The notes: a model not told the origin generated them from the letters alone. Counted from the stretch's first letter, positions 12,498 to 25,014 are shown. The stretch: DNA of 64,000 nucleotides from Sciurus carolinensis (GCF_902686445.1 NC_062219.1:112159160-112223159), one strand, 5' to 3'. Numbers and translations: made by a program.

Positions 12498-12960
12498 GAA
12501 CTATCCTTGCATTCTAGGAATAAATCCCACTTGGTCATGGTGTATAATACTTTTAATATGCTACTGAACTTGGTTTGTGATATTTTTGTTGAGGAGTTTT
12601 GCATCTCTATGCATAAGACATATTGGTCTGCAGTTTCCTTGTATTGTCTTTGTCTCTAAAGTCAGGGTAATGCTAACCTCTAGGCTGAGTTGGAAATGTT
12701 CCCTCCTCTTCGATATTTTGGAAAAGATTGAAAAAGGATAGTGTTAATTCTTTACAATTTTAGTAGAATTCACCAGTGAAGACGCCTGGTCTTGGACTTT
12801 TTCTTTGTTGGGAGGTTTTTGATTGCTGATCCAACCTTTTTACTTGTTATTGATCTATTCAGATTTTCTAACTCTGTTTAAGTTGGTTTTATAAGATGCA
12901 TGTATCTTTTTCATCTAGGTTATTATTGTCCATAATATTCTCCTATAATCTTTTTTTTTT

Positions 12961-13150
12961 TTGGTACCGGGGATTGAACTCAGGGGCACTCAACCACTGA
13001 GTCACATCCCCAGTCCTATTTTATATTTTATTTAGAGACAGGGTCTCAATTAGTTGCTTAGGGTCTCACTAAAGCTGACTCTGAACTCTTGATCCTCCTG
13101 CCTCAGCCTCCCAAGTCTCTGGGATTACAGGTGTGTGCCACCGCACCCAG
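12961..13150 (-). mobile_element. B1-dID composite SINE inside L1
   Basis: + strand: TTGGTACCGGGGATTGAACTCAGGG ... CACTGAGTCACATCCCCAG ... CCTCCTGCCTCAGCCTCC ... CACCGCACCCAG. The T-run before it (12951-12962) is the reversed tail. Confidence 0.93.
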
Positions 13151-13794
13151 TGCTATGATCCTTTTGATGTCTTTAAAATCAGTATTAATGTCTCCACTTT
13201 CTGATTTCAGTTATTTGAATCTTCTTTCTTAGTCAATCTAGCTAAATATTTGTCAATTTTCTTGAATTTTTCAAAGAACAAACTTTTGTTTTTATTTTCT
13301 CTATTATTTTCTATACTTCATTTTTTCATTTTATCTTTACTCTTTATTACTTTCTTCCTTCAGCTAGCTTTGAGGCTAGTTGATTTTTCTTTTTCTAGTT
13401 CCTTAAGGTATACAGTTAGGTTTGAGATCTCTTTTCTTTTTTAATATAGGTATTTACAGCTATAAATTGGTCTCTTGCCACTGTGTTTGGTACATCCCAT
13501 AAGTTTTGGTATGTTGTACTTTTATTTTCATTTGTTTCAAGATTGTTTTCTTCATTGACTCATTGGTAGTTTAAGAGTGTGAATTATACAAATTTTTCCA
13601 TTTTCCTTCTGTTATTGATTTCCAGTTTCATCCCATTGTGATTGGAAAATAAATTATTTTAATATTTCAAAACTTTATATAGACCATGTGGTCTATCCCG
13701 GAGGGCATTTCGTGCACACTTGAGAAGATATATGTTTTGCTGTTGTTGGCTAGAGTATTCTATAATGTCTGGAAGGTATAATTGGTTCATAGTC

Positions 13795-14172
13795 ACGGCT
13801 CATTTTCTGTTGCTATATTAAAAACCAGAGACAGGATCATTTATAAAGAATAGACGTTTATTTGGCTCATGGTTCTGGAGGCTGTGAAGTCCAAGAGCAT
13901 GGAGCATCTGTTCAGCATTGGGTGCAGGCCGATGATACATGATAGCATGGCAGAGGGCACCACATAGCAGGGCAGAGCCAGTGTCCTAGCTTGGGTATCT
14001 CTTCCTCTTCTTATAAAGCTGCAATTGCCATCATGGAGACCCTGTTCTCATGACCTTATCTAATCCTAATTACCTCCCAAAAGCTCCACCTCCAAATATG
14101 ATTAACATATGAATTTGGGGATTAACTTTTCAATACATGAAAACTTGAGGGACACATTCAAACCACAGCAAT
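13795..14172 (+). repeat. Old medium-reiterated repeat inserted in L1, family not assigned
   Basis: Begins CATTTTCTGTTGCTATATT...GATCATTTATAAAGAATAGA and ends CACATTCAAACCACAGCA. Same family as 8900-9240 and 42314-43010. L1 ORF2 sequence resumes directly afterwards. Confidence 0.65.
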
Positions 14173-15065
14173 TGTGTTGTCCAAGTCCTCTAGTTCCCTA
14201 TTGGTTTTCTGTCTGAATGTTCAGAAAACACTGAATGTTCCCTATTGATTTTCTGTCTGAAAGTAAGGTATTCAAGTCTCCAACTACTACTGTAGAATTG
14301 TCTATTTCTCCCTTCAATTTTGTCTATTTTGCTTCAAATATTTTAGGGCTCTGTTTTCAGGTGTGCATATGTTTATAAATGTTATGTCTTCTTACTCACT
14401 CAATTGAATCTTTTACCAATATAAAATGTCTTGTCTATTTTAAATTGTTTTGGCTTAAAGTCTATTTTGCATGACAATAAGCTCTCTTTTGGTTACTATT
14501 TGCATTAAATATCTTTTTCCAACATTTTAATTTAAATCTCTTTATGCCATTATATCTGAAATAAGTCTCTTAAATATAGCATAATTGTTTTCTTAATCCA
14601 ATCTGTTAGTCTCTGCCTTTTGATTGATTTTAATTCATTTACATTTAATATAATTATTGATAAAGAATTATTTACTTTGTCTATTTAACTGTTTTTCTGT
14701 ATTGTTACATGTGTTATCCCCATTCTTCCATAATTGCCTTCTTAAATTTAGTTGATTTTTCGCTAGCATATCATCTTGATTCGTTTGTTTCTTTTTTTCT
14801 TTCCTTTCCTTTTCTTTCTTTCTTTCTTTTTTTTTTTTTTTTTTTGTATACTGTTTAGTGATTTTCTTAGTGGTTACCTTGGGATTGCAATTCTCATCTT
14901 AAATTTGTAGCAACCTAGCCTTAATGACTCCTATTTAGTTTCAATAGTAAACAAATACTCTTGCTCCTTGTATATCTCTCCATTTACTTTGTTATTGTTC
15001 CAGATTACATAGATTTACATTTACATGGTGTGCCCTTAACATGAATCTATGCATTTGCCTTTTAA
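14173..15065 (-). mobile_element. Continuation of the ancient antisense L1
   Basis: + strand phrases such as GTATTCAAGTCTCCAACTACTACTGTAGAATTGTCTATTTCTCC and AATATAAAATGTCTTGTC are reversed L1 ORF2. It includes a T/C-rich tract at about 14786-14845. Confidence 0.85.
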
Positions 15066-15234
15066 ATCAAATAAAGCCCTCATAAGCAGAAAAGGTTTCA
15101 AAGTAAAAGGTACAAGGTATGAGGAGTCCTTGGCGGAAGGGTGCTGTCAGTAGGCTTGCGGGGAAGGGGAGAGACTGGGAAGCTCTCCAGGATGGTAAAC
15201 ATTGGAATTGGAGTTGAATTTTCTTAATTTTTTT

Positions 15235-15315
15235 TCTCGTGGTGCTGGGGATCGAACCCATTGCCATATGGATGCTAAGCAAGCACTCTACCACTGAGTT
15301 TTACCCCCAGCTCTG
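15235..15315 (-). mobile_element. ID element
   Basis: + strand: GTGGTGCTGGGGATCGAACCCATTGCC ... TAAGCAAGCACTCTACCACTGAG ... CCCCAGC. This is the reverse of a tRNA-Ala-derived ID unit; the TTTTTTTCTC before it is the reversed tail. Confidence 0.88.
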
Positions 15316-15319
15316 GAAT

Positions 15320-16470
15320 TAAATTTTGAAGAACAAAAAATTACTATGTAAAACTGCTTATTCACAGGAAAAGATGTCCAAAATATTTCATTTAGGGCAA
15401 AAAGTAGGTTACCAAATAGCATGAGTGACCTCATTTTTGTAAATATGTGTGTATTTATACATATTTAAGGATATATGTGTATATGAGCATAGAAAAAACA
15501 TTCATTTTTATAATCATAGTATTTTAACAGTGTTTATCTCCAGTTGTTGGAACTATGGGAAAAGGAACATTTTCCTTTTTTCCTAGTGCATTCTATATTA
15601 TTTGAATTATTTACAATGAGTACATACCACTTTTATAACCAGGAAGAGCAATAGTGTCATTTTTGTTCTGCAGGGTCAAATGAATGAGTTGGCATTCACT
15701 TTGGAAAGAAGGTCGGAAGGACCTACTAGGCAGAGGAACAGCATCGGCAAAAGCAAAGACACATGAAAATCATGCCCTGTAACAGGAACTGCCAGTCACA
15801 TGGCTTGGCTGGAGGGCATTGGGAGTGACTGGAAAATCTGTGTTCCTAGGGCCACATTATCAAGGCTTTTCATTTCACAAAAAGTTTAGAGATGGTTCTT
15901 GGCACCAGGGCAGGAGAGGAGCAAGTTTTGGTTTACATATTAAGCAAATTGGCAATAGGGGAGGGGAGAAGCTAAGAGACTGGGAAGTCAATGAGGAGGC
16001 TGTTGCAATAACTAAAGGAAGAGAAGATGGTGTTGGAGGTGAGTCAAGGTCTAAAGGGTAGAAAAGACAAATGGAAAGAAAGATAAACTGAGGGCAAATC
16101 AGACAACACTTTTCCCTGGGAGGAAACTGAGTTTATCTGTCTGTCATCAAAGTCTCCAGGTCTGTGTTCCAGTCTGGCATATTAATGACAGGAAGCCAGT
16201 CTAGAAATGATCATGATCATGATGAAAATGGTGCTGATTCATGATGATAAGGAGGAAAATCCCATTCAAAGATCTCGGTAGGTCTTTACAGCTTACACAA
16301 CCCTCTGACTTCTGTCTCCCAACACTCAAAATATATGTTCCCATTCTACAAATGAAGAAACTGAGGCCCGGAGAGCTGATGCACCCAGAGCGAGACCAAA
16401 GAGACAGCACCATTCCCTAGGTGTATGTTGGGCAGCTGCTGCTATGCCCAGCAGAGCATGAGCAGGGGCT
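15320..16470. other. Intergenic DNA; no gene seen
   Basis: Contains ancient repeat words (GGCAGAGGAACAGCATCGGCAAAAGC at about 15729; a short reversed MIR core around 16352-16373). An 80-codon open frame at 15819-16061 has no family match that I recognise. Confidence 0.5.
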
Positions 16471-16474
16471 TGTG

Positions 16475-16640
16475 TTCACTTTCTAGCTGCGTGACCCTAG
16501 GCAATTTATATAATCTCCCTGTGCCTCTGTTTCCTCTCCTATAAAATGGGCAAATAGTATAATTACTTCATAGGTAAATGAAAAGAGCTTAGGACAGAAC
16601 CTGGCACCTAGTAAGTGCTCAGTAAATATGAGCCCTATTT
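16475..16640 (+). repeat. MIR SINE
   Basis: TTTCTAGCTGCGTGACCCTAGGCAA, TGCCTCTGTTTCCTCTCCTATAAAATGGG, and CCTGGCACCTAGTAAGTGCTCAGTAAATA follow the MIR order. Confidence 0.9.
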
Positions 16641-16700
16641 TTTTTTTTTTATAATTACTAGAAATACCCAACACAGATAACCTGGACAGAATGAATGGGA

Positions 16701-16819
16701 CAATCAGAAAAATGAGACAATTATACTCCATTTATGTATGATTTATCAAAATGCATAAATGCATTCTTCTGTCATGTATCACTAATTAGAACAAATTTTT
16801 AAAAATTAAAAAAAGAAAA
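16701..16819 (+). mobile_element. 5'-truncated young L1 tail with 13-bp target-site duplication
   Basis: The 3' end of a lineage-specific L1 (TTATACTCCATTTATGTATGATTTATCAAAATGCAT...GTCATGTATCACTAATTAGAACAAA) is followed by an A-rich tail. AGAATGAATGGGA occurs immediately before (16688-16700) and after (16820-16832), a perfect duplication. Similar tails lie at 38230-38338 and 61566-61609. Confidence 0.85.
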
Positions 16820-16997
16820 AGAATGAATGGGAAACTAGACTCTGGGCATTCACGGGGCCCCTTCCTTACTTCTCAGACCCTGGTTCATGGGATAAAGACC
16901 AAAGTTTGAACTTGTGTTCCTGGCCTGGCTCACTTGGGCTCTGGGGGCCTTTGTGGAACCTACTTTTCTACTCTTTTCCATGTTCCTTGGCACAGAT

Positions 16998-17120
16998 TTG
17001 TCATTCATTCATTCATCCATTCAGCAAATATGTATCAAATCCTGATCTGGACCAGCACTGAGGCCTGAGACGACAAAGAAGATTATGACCTGGGTCTGCC
17101 TTCAAGGAGCTCCCCTTGTG
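16998..17120 (+). repeat. L2-like fragment
   Basis: TTCATTCATTCATCCATTCAGCAAATATGTATCAAATCC followed by CCTTCAAGGAGCTCCCC fits the L2 body pattern. A second copy of similar type appears at about 17460-17710. Both are diverged. Confidence 0.5.
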
Positions 17121-17759
17121 GTTGTCTCAGTCCCCTCCCTCCCTCATTCACTTATTATTAAACACTTGCTAGGCGCCTCCTCTGGACCACACACACGCAG
17201 GTTTCTGTCTCTTCCTGCCTTGGACACGAAGCAGTTACTGAAGGAGTCATTGCCCTGGGATGTTTAGTTTCCAATCTGTTTCTCATTCTTTCCCCCTGTG
17301 TGCCCACTCTGCGCCCACACACACAGTCACACCGAGACACCAAAACAGAGATCCAGAGGAACATTCTCCCCGCATCTCCCCTGACTGAAGACGTCCCACT
17401 AGTTTTCAGAGTCAGGAGGGAAGAGCAGCAGCAACCGAGGCCTCTGGACTCTCTCCCATTCCATCATTCTTTCATACTTTCAACAGCCGTTTACCAAGCA
17501 CTGTGTCTGGGCAGAGCAGGGGTAACAGAAATGAACAATCACAGAGCAGACTTGAAGCAGTCTCCACTGAGCAGCTTATTCTTTCTACTATTATGTAGTG
17601 GGCATCTCTAAAGTGCCAGTCAAAGCTTGAGGAATGTGAATAAGATGAAGCAGCTGCCCTCAGTGAGCTTGCCCTCTCTGGAAGAGACCACAGGCAAGCA
17701 AACGCATAAATATTTCACTGGTTTTACGATCAAATAAAGAGGGTGACACAATAGTCATG

Positions 17760-20700
17760 GAGGTTCTTTGTATTTTAGCAGGACTTCCCTTCTCTGGGCT
17801 TCTGCTTGTTCACAAGTAGTAATCATATCTACCTGTGCGATGAGGAGCACTGTGTGTGTCATCAGTTGTTATTATTTTTAAGTAGATGCACAAATGGATC
17901 ATCAAAAAGACTCAGCAGTTAGTGCAGGATAAAGCAATATAGGTTCAGGACATCCCAGGGGTACTGGGGAGGATCCTCAAGGAGCCAGATCCAGCCCAGC
18001 CAGGGAATAAGGTGAGGAGAGTGGACACAGATGCCCTCTGCCCCTCACCTAGCCTTGCATCTCTGGCACCCATAGCCACCCCCAAGGATGCTGGGTCTCT
18101 GAGAGGCTGGAGCAGGTGGGAGCAGACAGAACACACCCACAAGCCTCACCTCCCTGCAGGACGAGAGAAGAAGAAGGGTTCACAGGTGGGCACTAACCAC
18201 CCTCCCCAGGCACAGGGCAGGTAGGACAGTGGTTACCTCCTCCCAGGGCCCCTGGCTCTCCAGAGTGCCCACCACCCCATCTAGTGAGGAGATGTTTGGG
18301 TGGGAGACGGAAGGACAGGGCAAATCCCATTCATGAGGTCCCTCCCTGGATCCTGGAGTTCGGAGCCCCTGAACACACCCGACCCTTTCCGCAACTCTGT
18401 GGGTTTTATCAAAGCCCCCGCTTCTCAGATGAACCCACAGAGGGGAGAAAGCACACATCATTTTCAGTCATTTACTTCAGAAATGGCAGTGAACAGATGG
18501 TATAAGTCTTTTTGTCCTCCCCATCTTCTTCTGGTGGGGTAGGGGGCGTAAGGGAAGGGAGACCTGGGCAACCCAGGATGGTGGAGGGAGAGGAGTGAGA
18601 GAAAGACACTGCTGTGCAGAATGACCTGGATCTGGGGGGAGGGCTCCGGGATGGATGGAGAGAGGGGGGTGGGACTGGCAGGATGGAAGGAACACGAGCC
18701 ACAGGGAGGAAGCCCCGCCTGCCCTCCACCCCCATCACAATAGGCATCCTGGCAAACAGGATGGGGATGGAGCAAGGCCCTGTTCTCTGTACCAACCCCC
18801 ATCCAGCATCACCTGGCCAGGCAGCCCCATTCCCAGCCCTGAGCCCACAGGGACCAGGATGTGGGCAACTAGGGATAGACAAGCCCTGACGTAGACAACT
18901 CTGCGACCCCCATGCCCGGCCTCCGCAACCACAAGCCAAATACTCTTTGTGGTTTGGGCCCCAGCCAAGCGCCCACACCCCAGCTCACGGGACCGCAACT
19001 TCCCTGTTGCATCAGGTTACTGAGCGCGTGCACACACACCCAGCCTGTTACACAACCGTGGTGCGCGCGCCCGGCACCCACACACCTCGGGTGGCCAGAC
19101 AGTCCACAGAGGAAACCGCAGCCTTGCGCAGAGGGCACAGGCTTCTCTCCAGCCTCCTGGCATCTAGAGCTGGGAGGTGGGAGTGGAGAGGGTACCTGGC
19201 CAGAAGCCAGGGCCTACAGGCTCTCCCACTGGTTCACTGAGAAACCCCAGTAGTCACGTCGTCCACCTCTCTGCGCCTGTTTCTTAGCCTAGAAAGGAAG
19301 ATCACCTTCCACCCCGATGATCTACATACCCCATTACCCCCGGGCCAGCCAACACCCTCCAAACCACTGCCAACGCCCTCCTTTCCCTCGGACTGTCAGC
19401 TAGAAAGGGGGCCGGAATTGTCACAGAGGAGAAACAGAGGGCTGGATGAGATGACCACCACAAAAGGGCCCTTTTCTGAAGCAGCTCCCCGCAAAAGAAG
19501 TGTTCCTTGAGAAACTCATGGTCGCCCCTGTGAGGAAGAGGGACACAGCTCTTTCCAGGCAGGATCGAGGAGTAGGAGGTGGGGGAGGGAATATTTTTCT
19601 GTGCACTTTCTCTTCTAATTTTTCTCCAACAAACACGTGTCACATACTACTTTGCAAAGCGGGGAAGGGGTGTGCTTGATGTATGAACATTCCCAGGGGC
19701 ATTTGCCCTCTGACCCAGGGCGATAACTTAAACTAGTGTTTCCCTAAGTGTGATGTGACGAATGGTTTCAAATAAGCACAGGAAACCTGGATGGAACACC
19801 CCCACAGGTTGGCTTCACAGGGCCTCTAAATGCTGATCTGGGGCACGGCCCTCTAAAAGGCCCAATGAGACAAGAGATGCCATTGGCCAGCGAGCATCTT
19901 CAGAGACACTTTCTAGGCACTGCTGGAAACCAGGGTCCAGTGGGAAGCCTAGCGCTCACCCAGCCAAGTTGTGCCTCCATCAAGGAGGCTCAGGAGGGCA
20001 CGGAAGCCCGATGCCCTAGATAACCTCTGCTAACTACATGAGTCAAACCCCAAGCCCTCTGCCCAGAACTGGTCCAAGACCTGCATCCTCCTTAGGAAGG
20101 CAGGTCGTGACTTGAGGAGGGCCCGTGGGAGGCCCTGCAGCCTCCCTGAAGTTACTTAGATCTGCAGTGACCCCTACTGGCTCTGGCCAAATCGCCCCTC
20201 CCCTTAGTCCTCACCCTCACCACTCCCTGTTCCTTCAGCATTCTCCCCACCTATAGTGTTCCAGTGTAATTTTGTCTGCCATTGCTACCCATTGCTCTGG
20301 GGAAGGATGATTCAATGGGCCTTGCCCATGCCCTCCAGGAATGGCCCTGTGATCCAAATCTGACCAGTCATTGAACCATTTCCCCTGGTAAACCAGGATG
20401 CAGATTTGATTTTCAAGCCCAGGATGCCTCCCCTCTTCTGCCAATTGTGTCTTGATTTCCCTTGGGCCATCCCCACACCCTCAGTAAAATTAACTTGAAT
20501 GGAGATGACCACTCCACTATCTCCAGGGGAAGACACACGATTTAGGCCTGGCCACTCAAGCACAAAACATCCTGGCCACAGTGATTGGTCCTGGAAGGGT
20601 AGATGGCCAACCCAGGCCCATTAGAGCCAATTCTGGGCTATTCCCAGAACCACTGGGAAGAAGAATGGCTTTCCACACTGGAGTTGCTAAACAGTGGGGT

Positions 20701-21180
20701 ATAAGCTTCCAGGAGCGCTGCCTGGGGAGATCACATTGAAGAAGGAAGTCCACCCAGGAGAGCAGAGACAAAGTCCTGATGACATAGCCCAGCTGAGCCA
20801 AGAACAGATTCTCCCGCGGACACTTCAGTGACAGAAGCCAATAAAATACTTTTTCGTTATTGTTCTTGTCTTGGCAGGTATGAGTTGTGTTCCTGTTCTT
20901 TGAAACAAAAATCTATCAACGCCCCGCCCCCCATTGTTAATCATTGTTCACAGCTACATCTTCTACTTGCCTTTGTCTCCTATGCTTATACAGACATACT
21001 GGACATTTTTTAAATAAAAATCGACACCACTGGCTACTTCTTCCTTCAAGATATACTCTTTCAATTATTTTTATGAAAACTCCCTCTTCTAATTTTCCTC
21101 CTGCGCCTCCGAAGTCCTGTCTGGCTCATTTTCCTTTGCTGGCTCCTCTTTGTTTTCAAGTAACAGAAACCAACTCTGAC
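17760..21180. other. Intergenic DNA with little repeat content; no gene seen
   Basis: About 3.4 kb, GC-rich between 18000 and 20250, with several overlapping open frames on both strands but no domain, no plausible exon series and no young SINE. A small CpG-bearing patch lies at 18890-19110. Confidence 0.5.
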
Positions 21181-21189
21181 ATTTGTAAG

Positions 21190-21240
21190 GAAAAAAAAAA
21201 AAAAAAAAAAAAAAAGGGAAAGGAAAGAAAAAGAAAGAAT
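21190..21240. repeat. A-rich tract
   Basis: About 26 A residues, then GGGAAAGGAAAGAAAAAGAAAG; simple sequence within an older repeat-like stretch. Confidence 0.9.
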
Positions 21241-22433
21241 TTATTGGAAAATATTGAGAAGCCAGTGCAGAGGATTGACTGGAAGGCTAGAGTGCTTAGC
21301 TTAGAAATGGGATGAAAATGACTTGGCTGGATTCCAAAATTCCCTTCCATCCCAGGGTCAGGATGTTCAAGATGCCCAGTCCCAGGACAGAGTCTGGCCT
21401 ACTGAGCTTAAGTTGCATGGACACCCCCTCAGTTGTCCCATGGAAGTCAAAGGGATGCCAGAATAGAATGAGTCTCTAGGGACTCTTCCAACTCTGACAT
21501 GGGAAAGTAGATCACGTGACTTTTCAGCCCACAAGATGGAAGAGAGGAAGTGACCCAAGAGGGAAACAGAGGCCAAAAGACCACAAAACTCGGGTGCACT
21601 TTTCCTGAGTTTTCCCCCAGACCTTTCTCTTCTTCCTCTACACTGCTTCCTGGGCCTTCTCCTTCCCTCCCAGAATGGCCACAGCCGCCTCTGAAATGCC
21701 TATGATCCCCAGTACAGACCTCCAGCCAGCCCAGAGATCTGGGTTCAGTGTCCTGAGTCCAGTCATGCCATCAACTCAGAGGATCCAAACTGAATTTTCC
21801 CTGGTCACCAAGTCTACTTCTTTGGAAGCATCACACCAGAAACTGGGAGCCATTGAGTCATTTTCAATGTCCTGCCTGACCCCCACACCAGGCTCTTTCT
21901 CTAGCATCCTCCTCTCTGTCACTGTCATGGTCACCCAGCGAATTCCCTGTGACATAAACTTCTATCCATCTCCCCTTCTTCAGTAATAGGCCTGCTGATC
22001 TGATCTGTAGCTAAGTCGATGGCTGCCTGGAATAAAGACAGCTAAGGTGAGATGGTGTGGCCAAGCTCGAGACGATTTTATACAAGTAGAAGTGGCTGTG
22101 TTATCTACAAAGATTCGCCCTTGAAGAGAAGAATGTGCCCTCCTCTCTCCCTTTTTCTCCTTCTTTCCAACTGGACTGTGGGCATAATGACTAGAGTTGG
22201 AAACGCAATTTTGGACTATGAACATTCAAGGGTGGTGAGGTGGCACCATGAGATAGGAGGCTGGGCTCCTGATGTCCGTGGAGCTATTCTACCTGCCCTG
22301 GCTGCCCAGCTCTCCACCTTATTTACACGAGAGAAACAAATGTCCATGTTGTCAGGGGTTTTCAGTCAGTCACTGCTAAACTCAATCCTCACTCACTGCT
22401 GTCATCCCCGAAGCCTCAGTTTATGTTTTATAT

Positions 22434-22547
22434 TGTTTTTTGAGACTCTGCTGCCCTAGCTGACCTAGAACTCCTGATTTCAAGCAATCCTCCTGCCTCG
22501 GCCTCCTGAGTACCTGGGACTACAGGCATGTACACTGCACCCAGCTC
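22434..22547 (-). mobile_element. 7SL-derived SINE monomer (B1/FLAM-like)
   Basis: + strand: TTGAGACTCTGCTGCCCTAGCTGACC ... CAATCCTCCTGCCTCGGCCTCCTGAG ... GGACTACAGGCATG. There is no attached ID unit, unlike the other SINEs here. Confidence 0.85.
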
Positions 22548-22709
22548 AGTCTCAGCTGTAATGTCACTTCCTCAGGGAAACTTCCTGGATCACACAGACT
22601 CAGGCGGGTTCAACTGGGAGAAATTTCTCAGCATAGCATCCTGCACTTCTCTCCAGGACTTTTCACATTTGTATCCAAGTCATTTTTTTTCATATAATAA
22701 TTGTTTTAT

Positions 22710-22822
22710 TGTTTTTCACTCTATTTGAACACAATGTCCAATAGGGCAGGAACTGAGTCTGTCTTATTGAATCTTCAGCACCTAAAATAGTCACTCAATA
22801 AACTTTGTTGATGAATGAACAT
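22710..22822 (+). repeat. L2 3' end
   Basis: CAATGTCCAATAGGGCAGGAACTGAGTCTGTCTTATT...CAGCACCTAAAATAGTCACTCAATAAACTTTGTTGATGAATGAA follows the L2 terminus closely. Confidence 0.75.
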
Positions 22823-22876
22823 CACCTTTTTTGTGGGGGAGGATCTGGGAACTTCCCATTTTAAATGAGATGACTG

Positions 22877-23052
22877 AGCCAGGCATGGTGGCATGCACCT
22901 GTAATCTAAGCAACTCAGGAAGCTGAGGCAGGAGGATCCCAAGTTCCAGGAAAGCCTGGACAATTTAGCAAGACCCTGTCTCATAATTTTAAAAATTAAA
23001 AAGACTGGATCTGTAGCTCAGTGGTAAAGCACCCATGGATTCAATCCCCAAT

Positions 23053-23056
<4 letters not shown>
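22877..23056 (+). mobile_element. B1-dID composite SINE
   Basis: GCCAGGCATGGTGGCATGCACCTGTAATCT...GCTGAGGCAGGAGGATC (B1), then GGATCTGTAGCTCAGTGGTAAAGCACCC...TTCAATCCCCAATACC (ID). Its tail has become the GA microsatellite at 23056. Confidence 0.93.
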
Positions 23057-23106
<50 letters not shown>

Positions 23107-23110
23107 AGAT
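23056..23110. repeat. (GA)n microsatellite at a SINE tail
   Basis: About 22 GA units, then AGAGAAAGAGAAAG, directly abutting the 3' end of the B1-dID element. Confidence 0.93.
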
Positions 23111-23639
23111 TACTGTATTCTTCATTGACCAGATCAAGTTCTTATAGTTGCTGTACATAACACAGTGACCCAACCAGACCCTCACCTCAGACACACCAGC
23201 TTCTCCATTGGAGTCTTACCCACATGGAAATTTGCCCTCCCCTCTCTCTGTCCCAACCTCTGTATCTTTGTGCTCCTCTTTTTCCCAAAATTCTTGGATT
23301 ATCTATTTACCACAGACAAATTGGCAGCAACAGGTCCCAGAATTCCAGTTCAGCAAACAGGCTGTTGTCCTTCTGGAAGTCACCTCTAGCAAAGAAGAAG
23401 ATGATGCCACCATCCTTCTCCCACTCGGTAGCTGAGGAGCTGGCAAGAGAGAAGCCATGAGGTCAGGTGACCTTCCAGGCGCTGCTCTCTCTAGCTCCCA
23501 CTGGCAGCCATGTGTGTGCCCCAGGCCTTCTCTGACCTTAGACCCTGAGATTCCCACCTTCGCCTCTTTTCTCCACCTCAGTGACCTTCCAAAGCACTGA
23601 AGCATGGAGGGTAAGATTGAGGGCCTGGCCAGGTTGGTC

Positions 23640-23745
23640 CCCACTAGGCTGTGAGCACCTGAGGGCAGGGATCGAAATTTACCCAGCCTTGTCTTCCCGT
23701 ACTTCCACGTACCTGGTACAAAGTGGGCACTTAGCAAATGGCCAC
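23640..23745 (+). repeat. L2-like 3' end
   Basis: CTAGGCTGTGAGCACCTGAGGGCAGGGATC...ACCTGGTACAAAGTGGGCACTTAGCAAATGG resembles the L2 terminus. Confidence 0.6.
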
Positions 23746-24092
23746 TAGGTAAAGCAAAATGCCATCTGGCCGCAGCTTGGAGAGGAAGAAAGGGCTTGGT
23801 AGGGCAAGGAGGATCATTTGAAATACTTGCTGCCCACTGGGTGACCTAAGGGGCTGGAGGGAAAGTGAGATGGAGGACAGTCGGGGCTACAGATCAGGTC
23901 TGACCGCCAGCCACTACCAGTGAGGGAGTAGGGGCCCAGTCAGGAAAGGCCAGCTGAGTCCAGGGTCGGTGGGAACCATATCCCAGCAGACCCTTTCCCT
24001 GCAGCACCCCAACACCAAGGGGAACTATAACTATAGGTGAGCGACCACAATCGGCTATTGGCTCTAATCAGTGCCATCCTTAGCTGCTGCTT

Positions 24093-24136
24093 TTATTAAT
24101 TATTATTATTATTATTACTATTATTATTATTATTAT
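24093..24136. repeat. (TTA)n microsatellite
   Basis: Runs of TTA/ATT triplets adjoining the - strand SINE at 24137, on its tail side. Confidence 0.92.
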
Positions 24137-24315
24137 CGGTACTGGTGATTGAACACAGGGGTGCTTTATCACTGAGCTACATCCCCATACCTTTTAAGTT
24201 TTTAGTATAAGACACAGAATTGCTAAGTTGTTGAGGTTGGCCTCCAACTAGAGAGCCTTGTGCCTTAGCCTCCCACATAGGTGGAATTTTAGGCAAGTAT
24301 CACCATGTCAGGCAG
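24137..24315 (-). mobile_element. B1-dID composite SINE
   Basis: + strand: GGTACTGGTGATTGAACACAGGGGTGC ... CACTGAGCTACATCCCCATACC ... CCTTGTGCCTTAGCCTCCC ... CACCATGTCAGGC. Moderately diverged. Confidence 0.9.
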
Positions 24316-24769
24316 CTACTCCACCTGAGAGAGCACAACCTAAGAGGCTGCCACCACAGGGCCACACAAGAGCTGTCCAGGTCCACCACAGTCTTCTGGG
24401 CCATTGTCTTCTACCCTCCCACCCCAACCTGAATGATTCCCAGGGACCATGTGGATCTCAGGGATGCCCCCCATACAGAAGTAGTTCCAAGTTGGGCTAG
24501 CTAAACTTCAGATGTCAGGCTGGAAGGGCCTTCAGAGATCATAGAACTCAGTCCAAAATATACACAGGGCGGATGAGGAAACTGAGTCCAGAAAGAACAA
24601 AGATTTGCCCTCAGCTGTAGAACAAGCTAGAGGAACAAGAGGTTCCTGGCTCCCATTTCAGTGCCATTTGCCACACAAAGTAGGGTCTCTGAGGAAGAAA
24701 GATCTGCAGGTTTGGAATGGAAGCTCTCAGTCTCAGAGGAGGATATTCACCCTTACTTCACAATGGAGT

Positions 24770-25012
24770 AAAGAGCACAACCCTGTGGCCCAATAAGCTG
24801 GGTACTAATCCTATCTCATCCACAGTATAACCTTCAGGAAAAGTCCCAGCCTCTCTGTACTTCAGTTTCCTCAATGAAAAAATATAGACAATAGTAATGG
24901 TGCTAACCTTGTAGCAATGTTGGGGAAATTAAATGAGTGGATACATACAAAGTGCTTGGAAAAGGTCTGATTATATAGTATGTGCTCAGTAAACACAAGC
25001 TGTTACTATTGC
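24770..25012 (+). repeat. MIR SINE, nearly full length
   Basis: AAGAGCACAACCCTG, CCTCTCTGTACTTCAGTTTCCTCAATG, GGGGAAATTAAATGAGTGGATACATACAAAGTGCTTGG and ATGTGCTCAGTAAACACAAGCTGTTACTATTG follow MIR from head to tail. Confidence 0.9.
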
Positions 25013-25014
25013 AT

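Larger units (their letters stand above)
12010..13794 (-). mobile_element. Ancient L1, ORF2 region (antisense, degraded)
   Basis: The + strand carries typical reversed L1 ORF2 phrases: TTGCATTCTAGGAATAAATCCCACTTGGTCATGGTGTATAAT, AATTCACCAGTGAAGACGCCTGG, and GGTACATCCCATAAGTTTTGGTATG. Many stops and indels make it non-functional. It is interrupted by a SINE at 12961-13150 and continues after the repeat at 13795-14172. Confidence 0.9.

Noticed and set aside
12010..15065. Possibility of an active L1
   Set aside because: ORF2 text is broken by many stops, indels and three later insertions; there is no ORF1 and no intact frame.
18890..19110. CpG-bearing patch considered as a promoter
   Set aside because: CpG density is modest, with no TATA, ETS or YY1 pattern and no exon with a donor site downstream.
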